Assembly: GCA_927405585.1 (NCBI GenBank)
Contig: CAKMJS010000102.1
Coordinates: 1 to 45,661 of the forward strand
Direction of reading: 5' to 3'
DNA: 45,661 nt
Source: an uncultured Desulfosporosinus sp.
GTDB lineage: Bacteria > Bacillota > Desulfitobacteriia > Desulfitobacteriales > Desulfitobacteriaceae
Shown: positions 34,115 through 42,729 of the stretch, one piece after another
How positions within the stretch are numbered: position 1 is the stretch's first letter
How the letters are laid out: the number at the start of each line of letters is the position of its first letter
Notes under the pieces: generated by a model
Told to the model about the DNA's origin: nothing
The model's database searches: none
Seen by the model: the letters and a program-made list of their open reading frames with translations, nothing else
Translations under genes and position numbers: made by a program

Positions 34115-35413
34115 ATGAAATTATACGACTCACTAATGTACGCAGCTAGGGCGCATGCCCAGTGGGAGATTGAAACTTCATTCAACATCATAAAAAACAG
34201 GAAGAAACTGTTGATACTCTTCGTAATGGCCCTGCCTTTACTCATACCAGCAATGGCCCATGCGGCAGCTACTCTACCAGCCTTTATCGGCGGCAAAGCA
34301 GCCTTCGGACCATCCTTCTTTTCAGCCCAAACTTTTTATGGCTCCATAGCCGTAGGTGTCATTGCGGGACTTATTACAGGTGCCATAGGAGCAGGTGGAG
34401 GCTTTGTTATCACCCCTGCGCTGATGAGCCTGGGAGTAAAGGGTATTTTGGCAGTAGGCACTGACATGTTTCACATTTTTGCTAAGGCTATTATGGGCAC
34501 CACCCTACACAAGAAAATGGGGAATGTTCATGCAGGTCTAGCCATCGCCTTTCTGGTAGGTTCTGGCCTGGGGGTCACAGGTGGCGGTAAGATAAATCGC
34601 GCATTATATAACTTTAACCCAATTATGAGCGATTTCGTCATAAGTGCTATCTACGTGCTTCTGCTGGGATATCTGGGTGTTTTCGCAATGGGCAAGTATT
34701 TTGAAAATAGGAAGAAAGCTGCTAAGGACGGTGGAGACGTTCACGGCGGCCCAGAGAAAATTACTGTGATAGGCGCTAAGCTGCAATCTATTCAACTGGC
34801 GCCGATGATCAAGTTCGATGAGAACATTGTCCCCGGTGGGAGAAAGATATCCGGCGTCTTTGTAGCACTTTGTGGTGCCGTGACGGGCTTTCTAGCGTCC
34901 ATACTAGGGGTCGGGGGCGGTTTCGTTACCTTCCCAATGTTTGTATACGGACTGGGAATCTCCACCGCAACTACAGTGGGCACAGATATATTCCAAATTA
35001 TCTTTACAGCTGGTTACGGCTCCATAACGCAGTACGCCATCTACGGTTATGTGTTCTACACATTAGCCATGGGTATGCTGCTGGGTTCGTTATTCGGCAT
35101 CCAAATTGGCGCGATCACCACTAAGGTTGTCCCTGCTACCCAGATCCAAGCCTTCTACGCATTGGCAATCATTGCAGGCTTTGTCAACAGACTCTTCGCG
35201 CTGCCTGAAAAATTAACGCAGATGGGCTATATAAGCCTGTCCGCCACTGCAGGAGCGATAATTACTAAGATCGGAGTATGGTTATTCTTCGGCTTGATTT
35301 CCTTCTTTGCTATCTGGATCATAGGTACATTTATCGTTAATATACCGAAGCTTCGGGCAGAGTCTGCTGCAGATAATGATGTTAAGGTAACCAAAGGAGG
35401 TGTTACCCAATGA
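34115..35413 (+). CDS. TauE/SafE (DUF81) family membrane transporter
   Basis: 432 residues. N-terminal cytoplasmic extension of about 30 residues, then the two-fold repeated TauE/SafE core with glycine-rich re-entrant motifs: GLITGAIGAGGGFVITPALMSLG in the first half and GFLASILGVGGGFVTFPMFVYG in the second, each followed by VGTDxFxxxF. The family exports or imports sulfite, sulfoacetate and related anions, and some members are linked to sulfate uptake in sulfate reducers. The stop overlaps the next gene by 4 bases (ATGA), so the downstream membrane protein is likely a dedicated partner. ATG start with GGAGGG eight bases upstream. Base usage is richer in GGC/CTG/ATC codons than the flanking paralogues. 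Confidence 0.92.
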   Translation: MKLYDSLMYAARAHAQWEIETSFNIIKNRKKLLILFVMALPLLIPAMAHAAATLPAFIGGKAAFGPSFFSAQTFYGSIAVGVIAGLITGAIGAGGGFVITPALMSLGVKGILAVGTDMFHIFAKAIMGTTLHKKMGNVHAGLAIAFLVGSGLGVTGGGKINRALYNFNPIMSDFVISAIYVLLLGYLGVFAMGKYFENRKKAAKDGGDVHGGPEKITVIGAKLQSIQLAPMIKFDENIVPGGRKISGVFVALCGAVTGFLASILGVGGGFVTFPMFVYGLGISTATTVGTDIFQIIFTAGYGSITQYAIYGYVFYTLAMGMLLGSLFGIQIGAITTKVVPATQIQAFYALAIIAGFVNRLFALPEKLTQMGYISLSATAGAIITKIGVWLFFGLISFFAIWIIGTFIVNIPKLRAESAADNDVKVTKGGVTQ

Positions 35414-36123
35414 GCATAGTACGAAACAAAAAGACTTTTACCATGGGTGTGGTCATGCTCCTGAGTTTTATACTCGTCTATGTTGGCATGATGTCCCCTA
35501 ACTTCGGTAACGGCAGGAATGGTCTGGAATACGCGGATGATATGTTTAACTCTCTGTCAAAGGGTTCAGCGTATTTCATTGAGGATGCTCAAAAAGTTGC
35601 TGATGCTCAAAAAGGGAAAACCATCAACGTCACCGTCAAAGCTCCAACCCCCGAAGACGCTGTAAAATGGGGTAAATTGTACACAGTAGCCGGGGCCAAT
35701 GTGTCAGTTAAAGAAGCTTCGGTGACCATCGATGGAGATTTTGGTCAAATTCTAAGTGCAGTTGTGGCTGATAGTGACTTCATGTATCATAATGATAGCA
35801 AATCGCTGGAATTGAAATACGCCTATGATGGTCGCGAAGCAACCAACAACTGGAATAACTCCTTAAAGAAAATTGACGCTCAACTAAAAGCTAAATCGCA
35901 GTTTCAACAAGAATTTGACTTGGTTAAAGTGCAGCAAAAGGCCCTCGAGCCTGGTTATAACTATTTTGGAGTGGAAATTAAGAAGGTAAGTGAAAATAAA
36001 GCCAGTCTCGCCTTCATGCTCAGCTTTTACCTTATATACACCATATGGTACGGCTTTGGACTCTTTTACTTCTTTGATGGACTCGGTATTGTCATTGCCA
36101 AACCGAAGAAGAAAGCAGCTTAA
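35410..36123 (+). CDS. Membrane-anchored partner protein of the TauE/SafE transporter, unknown family
   Basis: 237 residues, starting inside the last codons of the transporter gene. One membrane segment near the N-terminus (about 10-30), an extracytoplasmic domain of about 155 residues (about 35-190), and a second membrane segment near the C-terminus (about 197-222) ending in KPKKKAA. The outer domain has no motif I can name. Translational coupling and the topology suggest a lid, substrate-binding or assembly subunit of the carrier. This is inference from position and topology only. Confidence 0.8.
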   Translation: MSIVRNKKTFTMGVVMLLSFILVYVGMMSPNFGNGRNGLEYADDMFNSLSKGSAYFIEDAQKVADAQKGKTINVTVKAPTPEDAVKWGKLYTVAGANVSVKEASVTIDGDFGQILSAVVADSDFMYHNDSKSLELKYAYDGREATNNWNNSLKKIDAQLKAKSQFQQEFDLVKVQQKALEPGYNYFGVEIKKVSENKASLAFMLSFYLIYTIWYGFGLFYFFDGLGIVIAKPKKKAA

Positions 36124-36152
36124 ATTGATGAAACAATCGGGAGAACATTAGA

Positions 36153-36207
36153 AGTAGCATACTGTCATAAATTCCTATCCCTTATTGTTAGGTGGTCGTA
36201 TGCTACT
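36153..36207 (+). terminator. 10-bp inverted repeat after the TauE unit
   Basis: AGTAGCATAC at 36153-36162 pairs perfectly with GTATGCTACT at 36198-36207. It lies between the partner gene and paralogue 3, 20 bases before the latter. No T run follows, so it may be an attenuator or operator rather than a terminator. Confidence 0.4.
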
Positions 36208-36226
36208 GTGAGGGGATTGAAGGCCG

Positions 36227-36880
36227 ATGAAGAGAGAGTCGGGGGAAAGAAGTTATCCTTTATGGATAGTATTTAATCCAAAACACCCTATTAGCCATGA
36301 TAATTGGACCCCAGTATTAAGTGAAATTCAGGACAAAGTTTATAGAAAAATCAATACAAGAATCGAAACTACGAATATTTATTTTCGGAATGCGGTGAGT
36401 GATAGTAGATTTGTACCCAATACTTTAAATTGGTGGGGACCCGTAGTAACCAAAGAAATAGAGTTATTCAAGGAAATTGCTTTAGAATATAAACCGAGAA
36501 TTATATTTTCTCTGGGCGCTTTTGCCTTTGAATTTTTGAGGCGTGTTTATGAGATCAAGCCCGAAAAAGGACCTAAAGCTTGGAGTACTTCAAACCTAGG
36601 CGACGAGTTTGAAAGATCAATTGAGACCTTTGATATTAACAGAACCAATATAATTCCCTTACTCCATCGAGTCGGAGCGAGTGCTAATTTCATTGACACT
36701 TACAATCATTTCCATGGAAATGACAGGGAGAATTATTATCAGCATGTAGGTGCTAAATTAGCAGAAAAGATTATTGAGAATAAGGATTGCCTAGATATTT
36801 GGATTAAACAAACGTCCGTTCCTACTAATGCTATGGATACAGCAGCATACAGCCTCGTCCAAGTGAGCACGTTCAACTAG
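36227..36880 (+). CDS. Unknown-family protein, paralogue 3 of 3
   Basis: Third copy of the family, 217 residues, ATG with GAGGGG and AAGG upstream. All shared blocks are present: YPLWIVFNPKHP, TRIETTNIY, PNTLNWWGPVV, PRIIFSLGAFAFEFLRRV, KGPKAW, IPLLHRV, YYQHVGAKLAEKII and LDIWIK. Unlike the other two it continues for about 23 residues beyond IWIK. It follows the TauE/partner pair and converges on sulP. Divergence among the three copies is substantial outside the blocks, so the duplications are not recent. Confidence 0.85.
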   Translation: MKRESGERSYPLWIVFNPKHPISHDNWTPVLSEIQDKVYRKINTRIETTNIYFRNAVSDSRFVPNTLNWWGPVVTKEIELFKEIALEYKPRIIFSLGAFAFEFLRRVYEIKPEKGPKAWSTSNLGDEFERSIETFDINRTNIIPLLHRVGASANFIDTYNHFHGNDRENYYQHVGAKLAEKIIENKDCLDIWIKQTSVPTNAMDTAAYSLVQVSTFN

Positions 36881-36910
36881 TGTTGACATTGAGACTCAAA
36901 ATTAAGAAAA

Positions 36911-36952
36911 GACAAAAGATGATTCTGTCATGAGCAGGAGTCATCTTTTGTC
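36911..36952. terminator. Bidirectional terminator between paralogue 3 and sulP
   Basis: GACAAAAGATGA pairs perfectly with TCATCTTTTGTC (12 bp). The arms carry AAAA/TTTT within the stem, so it can serve both converging genes. Confidence 0.75.
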
Positions 36953-36997
36953 GCTACCATAAGTATCTACGATTGTTGTAGTTTTTTGAATTACAAT

Positions 36998-38716
36998 TTA
37001 GGCTTGAATTGTTCTCTCCGCAGTCTTATAACTTGAGTTTTTGACAAAGGAGTTAGCAACGTCCAGATCCTTACCGGAAGTGGCAAATACTTCATCTTCA
37101 TCCATAAAGATGTTATCAATCCCGACGTGGTCTGCAATATGCATTTTATTCAACATTTTAAGGATTTTAGGGGTAACTCCGGATAGAATAACTCTCTTAT
37201 CTTCCTCGAGAGCTCTGTTAATGAACGATTCGATGACTTCCAAGGCAGTAATATCGACAATTGAAACTCCTGCGAAACGAATAAGGAAAACTTTAGAGTC
37301 TGAGTAAGAGTCACTCAACTTTCTTTCTAGATCGGCCGAAGAACCAAAGTACAAATTTCCTTCTAATTGAATAACTGAGACCGATGTATTCTGCCCATTA
37401 ACGCTCTGTTCTACGAAGCGCCCCTCACTGCCTCTGATCGATTCCAGAGTTTTGACACTCGCCACACCGGAATCTTTGAGGTAGAGAAGTAATGAGATGG
37501 CTACGCCTGCATAAATGGCTTGTTCTAAATGACGGGCAAAGATGGTAGTTAACATAGTGACTAATAATACGATGGCATCATTGCGGTTGGTTGTTAATAC
37601 CTTTTTGAGGGCTTTCTTGTCAATCATTGAGTAGGCAACTAACATGATCACCCCAGCTAAACTTGCATTGGGGATATATCTCGCAAAGGGAGCTAAGAAA
37701 ATTAACACTACGAGAATTATCAAACCTACTAAAACGCCAGTTAAACGAGTTTTCCCACCATTTTGGTAAGTTATGGCAGACCTTGTGAAGGAACCAGAGC
37801 CAGCTATACTGCTAAAGAAAGATCCCCCTAAATTCGCCATTCCCTGGCCAATAAATTCTTGATTGGGGTCTATCTTTTGATGGGTTTTAGAAGCGATGGC
37901 TTTGGAGATAGCTACTGCTTCAACCAGACCGATGATTGCAATGACCGCTGCGCCTGCTCCTAAATCGCTGATAGCTGAGAGTGAAAAGTTGGGCATACTT
38001 AAGGGGGGAATGGCTGAGGGAATTTCCCCGACAACCTTGACTGCATATTTTTCCAAATCTAAAATCATTACCAAAATTACTGAGAAAATAACACCCAATA
38101 ACGCTCCCGGTAAGTTTTTGTTGATTCTTTTGCTTATTAAGACGACTGCTATGGTAAACATTCCGACACCAAAGGCATAATAATTCATTTGGCCAATACT
38201 TTGAAAACTTGTTACAACCTTACCAATACTCGATAGGCCACTTGGAAGTTTAACGCCTAATAAGTTATTCAGTTGTCCCATTGCAATAATTATACCTGCT
38301 CCAGCGGTGAACCCTACGATAACTGCGTGTGAGACGTAGTTAACCAGGGAACCAAGTCTTAGCAAACCCATAGCAAGCTGAATAGCTCCTACTAAAAAGG
38401 TTAGCAGGAATAGATTAGCAAAGAAGTTATCAGTCCCTGCAAAGGGTAGCATATATGCTGCAATCAGGAGACAGATAGCGTTTGTGGGTCCGGTGGCCAA
38501 CTGATGGGAACTACCAAAGGATGACGCAATAATGGTTAGGACAATACCGGCATATAACCCGTAAGCCGGGTGAACACCTGCAATCATCGCATAAGCCATA
38601 GTCTGTGGTAAAGCAACTACCGCAACCGTAAGTGCTGCCATTAAATCAAATCTAAAATTCTTTTTATCATAATTAACTAACGTGTCAAGAATAGGAATAT
38701 ACTTGATAAATTTCAT
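36998..38716 (-). CDS. SulP family anion permease with STAS domain
   Basis: 572 residues. An SLC26/SulP membrane core (about 15-400; ALPQTMAYAMIAGVHPAYGLYAG is the family signature, GSFFSSIAGSGSFTRSAI the second conserved loop) followed by a cytoplasmic STAS domain (about 440-545; SVIQLEGNLYFGSSADLERKL, RFAGVSIVDITALEVIE). SulP proteins carry sulfate, bicarbonate or other anions. ATG start with AGGAGG eight bases upstream. On the minus strand, with about 420 bases between it and the sigma-54 promoter at 39140, across a decayed gene. Control by the adjacent NtrC-type activator is therefore likely, with sulfate as the probable substrate; both are inferences. Confidence 0.93.
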   Translation of the reverse strand: MKFIKYIPILDTLVNYDKKNFRFDLMAALTVAVVALPQTMAYAMIAGVHPAYGLYAGIVLTIIASSFGSSHQLATGPTNAICLLIAAYMLPFAGTDNFFANLFLLTFLVGAIQLAMGLLRLGSLVNYVSHAVIVGFTAGAGIIIAMGQLNNLLGVKLPSGLSSIGKVVTSFQSIGQMNYYAFGVGMFTIAVVLISKRINKNLPGALLGVIFSVILVMILDLEKYAVKVVGEIPSAIPPLSMPNFSLSAISDLGAGAAVIAIIGLVEAVAISKAIASKTHQKIDPNQEFIGQGMANLGGSFFSSIAGSGSFTRSAITYQNGGKTRLTGVLVGLIILVVLIFLAPFARYIPNASLAGVIMLVAYSMIDKKALKKVLTTNRNDAIVLLVTMLTTIFARHLEQAIYAGVAISLLLYLKDSGVASVKTLESIRGSEGRFVEQSVNGQNTSVSVIQLEGNLYFGSSADLERKLSDSYSDSKVFLIRFAGVSIVDITALEVIESFINRALEEDKRVILSGVTPKILKMLNKMHIADHVGIDNIFMDEDEVFATSGKDLDVANSFVKNSSYKTAERTIQA

Positions 38717-38821
38717 TATTATAGCCTCCTAACAATTAAAATTTTGTTACTATTCTAAAGCCAATACAACGAGGTAGAGTGGCTAAGGCTAAATCAAACT
38801 TTATGTGAAAGATAGTGCTTT

Positions 38822-39011
38822 TTAGTGTATAATAATGTTCAGAGGGTTAAACTTTAAGTCTATAGTTGCTTGGCAATGACGACTAGCAGTTATATTTGCA
38901 TGCTATTCCACATGATCCAACGCTAATTGGCTAATTAGTTCCATAATTAACAATCAGACGGAATGGATGTCATAACTCTCCTTTAAGCCATCCGTGATCA
39001 GGCGTCATCAT
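38822..39011 (-). pseudogene. Decayed copy of the 56-aa/163-aa gene module
   Basis: Reading the minus strand from ATG 39011 (ATGATGACG...GATCA) resembles the start of the intact 56-residue gene at 44003 and lies at nearly the same distance from its sigma-54 promoter (129 versus 126 bases). Further on, one frame reads YDIHSV*LLIMELISQLALD, matching NDIHSARLFVMELIKRLTMD of the intact 163-residue protein, and later ITASRH...NIIIH* matches IVSRRT...HTILH*. There are two in-frame stops, and the end of gene 1 appears fused to the end of gene 2 by a large deletion. It occupies the leader of sulP. Confidence 0.75.
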
Positions 39012-39139
39012 AATATCTTATATGTGATAAAATATACTTATGATGCGCTTGAGCCTTATTGGTCTATTACGTTTGTGATATAATTGTTTGAATACACACA
39101 CCTTCCATCTTTTTCGAGTGCCACTCTATACATTATATA

Positions 39140-39155
39140 AGCAAGAATCATGCCA
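39140..39155 (-). promoter_or_regulatory. Sigma-54 promoter facing sulP
   Basis: Minus strand TGGCATG-ATTC-TTGCT matches the -24/-12 consensus TGGCACG-N4-TTGCW with one mismatch and exact spacing. Transcription would run towards the decayed module and sulP. An identical 16-base element lies at 44129. An NtrC-family activator with GAFTGA is encoded about 1.7 kb away on the other side. Confidence 0.85.
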
Positions 39156-39304
39156 ACTGTTTTACCCGTTTTTCAACGATACTTTGTGTGAATTCAGACA
39201 TGATAATTTGTAAAGAATATAGTACAGGAGTAACTATCGAGCATTAAACGCCCATAAGAAGCTGTAATTGCACTATTAGCGCTTTTTATAACGAGATCTC
39301 ACCA

Positions 39305-39324
39305 ACTGTTTGTTTATGAACAGT
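39305..39324. promoter_or_regulatory. Candidate NtrC-type upstream activator site
   Basis: ACTGTT-TGTTTATG-AACAGT is a perfect 6-8-6 palindrome about 150 bases upstream of the sigma-54 promoter (relative to the sulP side), a normal distance for enhancer sites. The counterpart at 44282 conserves it (ATTGTT-N8-AACAGT). It also lies about 45 bases before the sensor kinase gene, so it may autoregulate it. Confidence 0.6.
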
Positions 39325-39367
39325 CGTTAGGTTCAATTGTACGAATTCATTCAATTGGAGGTGTGTC

Positions 39368-40903
39368 TTGTTAAGATTCATGAAAAATAAATCCTTCGCC
39401 TCTCAAATAATGTTCACTGTGACAGCTATCCTGTTAATCCCAATTCTGGTGATGATGTACGACATATTTTTCTCTAGCGCCAAAGATGAAATGCTCTTAA
39501 AAACGAAGGAAGAGCGATTGGGCACTATAGTTAACACCACTGTCATGGGACTAACAGAAGTTATGGACAGTTCTAAGATAGACTACAGCTTCCCACTCAC
39601 TTCTGAGAATTTAAATATACTGACGAACTCATTTAAAGTTATTACAGAGCCGTTGACAGACGGAAATCCTGGAGTACGGCTAGGTCTGTATATTCCTGAA
39701 ACGCATGATATTGTCATTTATGGTTACCTACACGATTACCGGCCAAAAACGGACGAAGAAAATATAGCAAGAGAGTCTCGAGTTTTTAACGAAGCCTCCT
39801 CAGGTCTAGTTGCGGTTAAGGCTACTAAAGAACCACTTTCTCGTATCACAGGTTCGCTGGGTAACCAAACTTTTGAATATTTAATGCCTGTGCTGCAAAA
39901 CGGAGAGCTAGTAGCGATTGCCTGGGCCGACGAACAGGTTCATCCAGTCTTTGCCCAGAGCAGGAAATTCAGTCTAATCACTCGATACCTGACGCTTGTG
40001 GGATTGATTTTCGGTCTAGGAGCTGCTCTTTATGTAACTCATACCTTGGCCACTGAAGTACAGATTATCAAAAATGGAATCATGGGTATGCAGGAAGACA
40101 GTGATATTAGGTTGCCTTCTATGCCGGGGGAAATCGGGGAAGTTGTCAATGCTATAAACAATATGGCTGATAATCTAAAGGAAAAGAAACGACTGAAAGA
40201 AGAAATAATGCGATCCGAAAGACTGGTAGCGCTTGGTCGCCTCGTGACTGGAGTTGCCCACGAATTGAGAAATCCGTTGGGGATCGTCAAAGCGACCGTC
40301 CAAGTTATGGAGGGAGAGTTTCAAAATCAATTAGAGTTGAAAGAATATACTAAGGTTATTTGTGAGCAAATTGATAGAGGCAATAATGTCATTAAAGAGT
40401 TGTTAGATTTTGGTCGTCCAAGAAAACCTATTGTGAGCCCCACTGACTTAAATGGTTTATTAGAATCCGTTCTTACCTTTACTTATCCAACCTTAAGGCA
40501 GAATAATATTATGCTGGAGAAGAGGTTTGAGCCAAATCTACCTTTGGTTAATATCGACAGGGATCGAATGAAACAGGTTTTTGTAAATTTAATTTTCAAT
40601 GCTATTCAAGCAATGCAGGGTGGAGGTAAACTTATCATCAAATCACTCGTGAATGAAGAGGCCATTGAAGTGAACTTTATCGATTCAGGTATTGGCATTA
40701 ATGCCTATGATCTTCCACGGGTGTTTGACCCTTTTTACACTACGAGAGATGATGGTTCTGGTTTAGGGCTATCCATCAGTTATCAAATCATTCACATGCA
40801 CATGGGTAAAATTTGGGTTTCTGAAACTTCCCCCAATGGTACAACTATGGCGGTGAGTATACCCAGATCAAACCTTGATGAAGGAAGTGTTGTTGTTGAA
40901 TAA
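39368..40903 (+). CDS. NtrB-type membrane sensor histidine kinase
   Basis: 511 residues. First membrane segment about 15-32, an extracytoplasmic sensor domain of about 170 residues, second segment about 205-225, HAMP (about 225-278), then the H-box ALGRLVTGVAHELRNPLG (His near 298) and a C-terminal ATPase (NLIFNAIQAMQGGG, DSGIGI, GSGLGLSI). The GVAHELRNPL H-box with an N-box of the FNAIQAM kind is typical of kinases paired with NtrC-family activators. TTG start with GGAGG six bases upstream. It overlaps the activator gene start. The sensor domain is unassigned; because the promoter of the pair faces sulP, it may sense anion or sulfur status. Confidence 0.92.
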   Translation: MLRFMKNKSFASQIMFTVTAILLIPILVMMYDIFFSSAKDEMLLKTKEERLGTIVNTTVMGLTEVMDSSKIDYSFPLTSENLNILTNSFKVITEPLTDGNPGVRLGLYIPETHDIVIYGYLHDYRPKTDEENIARESRVFNEASSGLVAVKATKEPLSRITGSLGNQTFEYLMPVLQNGELVAIAWADEQVHPVFAQSRKFSLITRYLTLVGLIFGLGAALYVTHTLATEVQIIKNGIMGMQEDSDIRLPSMPGEIGEVVNAINNMADNLKEKKRLKEEIMRSERLVALGRLVTGVAHELRNPLGIVKATVQVMEGEFQNQLELKEYTKVICEQIDRGNNVIKELLDFGRPRKPIVSPTDLNGLLESVLTFTYPTLRQNNIMLEKRFEPNLPLVNIDRDRMKQVFVNLIFNAIQAMQGGGKLIIKSLVNEEAIEVNFIDSGIGINAYDLPRVFDPFYTTRDDGSGLGLSISYQIIHMHMGKIWVSETSPNGTTMAVSIPRSNLDEGSVVVE

Positions 40904-42260
40904 GATACTTGTTATAGATGATGAAGAGCATATGTGTTGGGCTCTCGAAAAGGGTCTTCGCCAAGAAGGATATCAGGTGTTAACTGCTACGCGTGGAAGA
41001 GCAGGTCTAGAAATAATTCGTAATGAAACACCTTCTTTGGTTATTCTTGATTTAAAGATGCCAGAAATGGATGGGCTGGAAGTATTGGTTAAGGCCAAAG
41101 AAATCATTCCAAAGCTTCCTATAATTATGTTGACTGCCCACGGTACAATTAACACCGCCATCGAAGCTATGAAACTTGGCGCTGTTGACTATATCACCAA
41201 ACCTTTTGACCTTGATGAGTTGAAAATAGTCGTAAAGCAGGCCTTAAAGGTTAGTTCTTTACAGGAAGAAGTTTTGTTTTTACGTTCTGAACTTAAGAAA
41301 AAACACGGTCGAATTATAGGCAACAGCCTGGCAATCCAAGAAGTTAACACTCTCGTAGAAAGGGTAGCGGACAGTAATGCTACGGTATTAATTACCGGGG
41401 AAAGCGGGACAGGTAAAGAGGTTACTGCGCTGTCGATCCACCACCTAAGCTATCGTCGGGAAAAACCTTATGTGCCAATTAACTGTGCCGCTCTACCAGA
41501 ATCACTGCTAGAAAGTGAGCTGTTTGGTCATGAGAGGGGGGCCTTCACAGGTGCGGTGGCCCGGAAATTAGGTCGTTTTGAATTAGCGGATAACGGAACA
41601 CTTTTCTTAGACGAGGTCACTGAAATGCCGCTGTCTATGCAAGTAAAACTGCTGCGTGTTCTTCAGGAAAGGCAGTTTGAAAGGGTAGGAGGAACCGAAA
41701 GTATCCATGTCAATGTACGGGTAATTGCCGCTACTAATCGTGATCCGGTGGAGTGCATTAAAGATGGGACTTTTCGAGAAGATTTGTATTACCGATTAAA
41801 TGTTCTGCCGATTCATATACCTCCCTTACGGTTAAGAGCAGAAGATATACCTCTCCTGACTATGCACTTTCTTCAAAAATTTAACCCCGCTCAGGAACAA
41901 ATGATTTCACCAGAGGCCATGGGGTTATTAATGACCTACGAGTGGCCAGGAAACATCCGAGAGTTACAGAACGTAATCGAAAGATCCGTTATTCTCTCTC
42001 AAGGAAATGACATTAAGGTACACCATTTACCAAAAGAAATTCAAAGCATTCAAACTCTTGCAAACAGCAAAAACGAGGTTGATCAAGGTTTGATTTTAAA
42101 CTTCCCAGACAAGGGGATCTCCTTTGATGAGGTTGAAAGAGAGCTGATTCTTAAAGCTCTTGAGAAAAGTAGTGGGAATCAAACTAAAGCGGCCCACCTA
42201 TTGGGACTTACTCGATCGGCACTTCTTTATAGAGCTCAAAAATATCAGATTAAGGTATAA
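40896..42260 (+). CDS. NtrC-family sigma-54-dependent response regulator
   Basis: 454 residues. Receiver (1-120; VIDDEE, phospho-Asp52 in ILDLKMPEMDG, Lys in ITKPFD), AAA+ sigma-54 activator domain (about 140-375) with Walker A GESGTGKE (about 168), the sigma-54-contacting loop GAFTGA (about 215), Walker B GTLFLDEV and the Arg-containing REDLYYRLNVLPI, then a Fis-type HTH (about 415-454, GNQTKAAHLLGLTRSALLYR). I start at TTG 40896: the ribosome site AAGGAAG and the following NKIL segment match the second regulator at 44399 exactly. It activates sigma-54 promoters by ATP-driven remodelling; the two sigma-54 promoters here are obvious targets. Confidence 0.95.
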   Translation: MNKILVIDDEEHMCWALEKGLRQEGYQVLTATRGRAGLEIIRNETPSLVILDLKMPEMDGLEVLVKAKEIIPKLPIIMLTAHGTINTAIEAMKLGAVDYITKPFDLDELKIVVKQALKVSSLQEEVLFLRSELKKKHGRIIGNSLAIQEVNTLVERVADSNATVLITGESGTGKEVTALSIHHLSYRREKPYVPINCAALPESLLESELFGHERGAFTGAVARKLGRFELADNGTLFLDEVTEMPLSMQVKLLRVLQERQFERVGGTESIHVNVRVIAATNRDPVECIKDGTFREDLYYRLNVLPIHIPPLRLRAEDIPLLTMHFLQKFNPAQEQMISPEAMGLLMTYEWPGNIRELQNVIERSVILSQGNDIKVHHLPKEIQSIQTLANSKNEVDQGLILNFPDKGISFDEVERELILKALEKSSGNQTKAAHLLGLTRSALLYRAQKYQIKV

Positions 42261-42281
42261 GCTGGGAAAAGTAACCAACGA

Positions 42282-42330
42282 AAATAATCCCCATAAAGAG
42301 ATGCGGTTATCTCTTTATGGGGATTATTAT
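42282..42330 (+). terminator. Intrinsic terminator after the NtrC-type gene
   Basis: AATAATCCCCATAAAGAGAT pairs perfectly with its reverse complement across a six-base loop (GCGGTT), then ATTATAT. A long, 20-bp stem. Confidence 0.85.
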
Positions 42331-42465
42331 ATATTAGAGGTTAATTACAAATACGCTCCTGGTTTGTGTATGAGTTTATAAAAAAGAAGGGCAGATTAAT
42401 TCAGAAGAAATCTTTATGGGCAACGATTTCAAGGGGATCATCTGCGGAAAATAAGAAGATGCATA

Positions 42466-42729
42466 TTAAGCAAAAGTGGGTGCTACTTCTCTTCTGAAAA
42501 TAATTGAATGATCACGTTCTGCAGGCAGCTCACGGCATCTGTAATTATCACACCGAGTTGGGATTATAGAAATGTCCGTAAAAATCATGTAGTCAATCTC
42601 TTTAGGTGACAATTGTTTCACTTCGGCTTCTGAATTTATTATTACTGCATGAATGATACTGTTGAGTTTAGTGCGAATATGGCAGGTCTCCTTATGAATA
42701 CATTGGCCGCACTTAGAGGTTCCGCTCAT
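42466..42729 (-). CDS. Small cysteine-containing hypothetical protein
   Basis: 87 residues, ATG start with a GGGGGGG tract about six bases upstream. It has two cysteine groups: CGQCIHKETC near the N-terminus and CDNYRC near residue 60-65. The spacing suggests a zinc or iron-sulfur site. No family recognised. It lies alone on the minus strand, converging on the NtrC-type gene and its terminator. Confidence 0.55.
   Translation of the reverse strand: MSGTSKCGQCIHKETCHIRTKLNSIIHAVIINSEAEVKQLSPKEIDYMIFTDISIIPTRCDNYRCRELPAERDHSIIFRREVAPTFA

Noticed and set aside
34115-36123. Recent horizontal transfer of the TauE pair from its different codon use
   Set aside because: The difference could equally reflect high expression; no mobile element, direct repeat or integrase flanks the pair.
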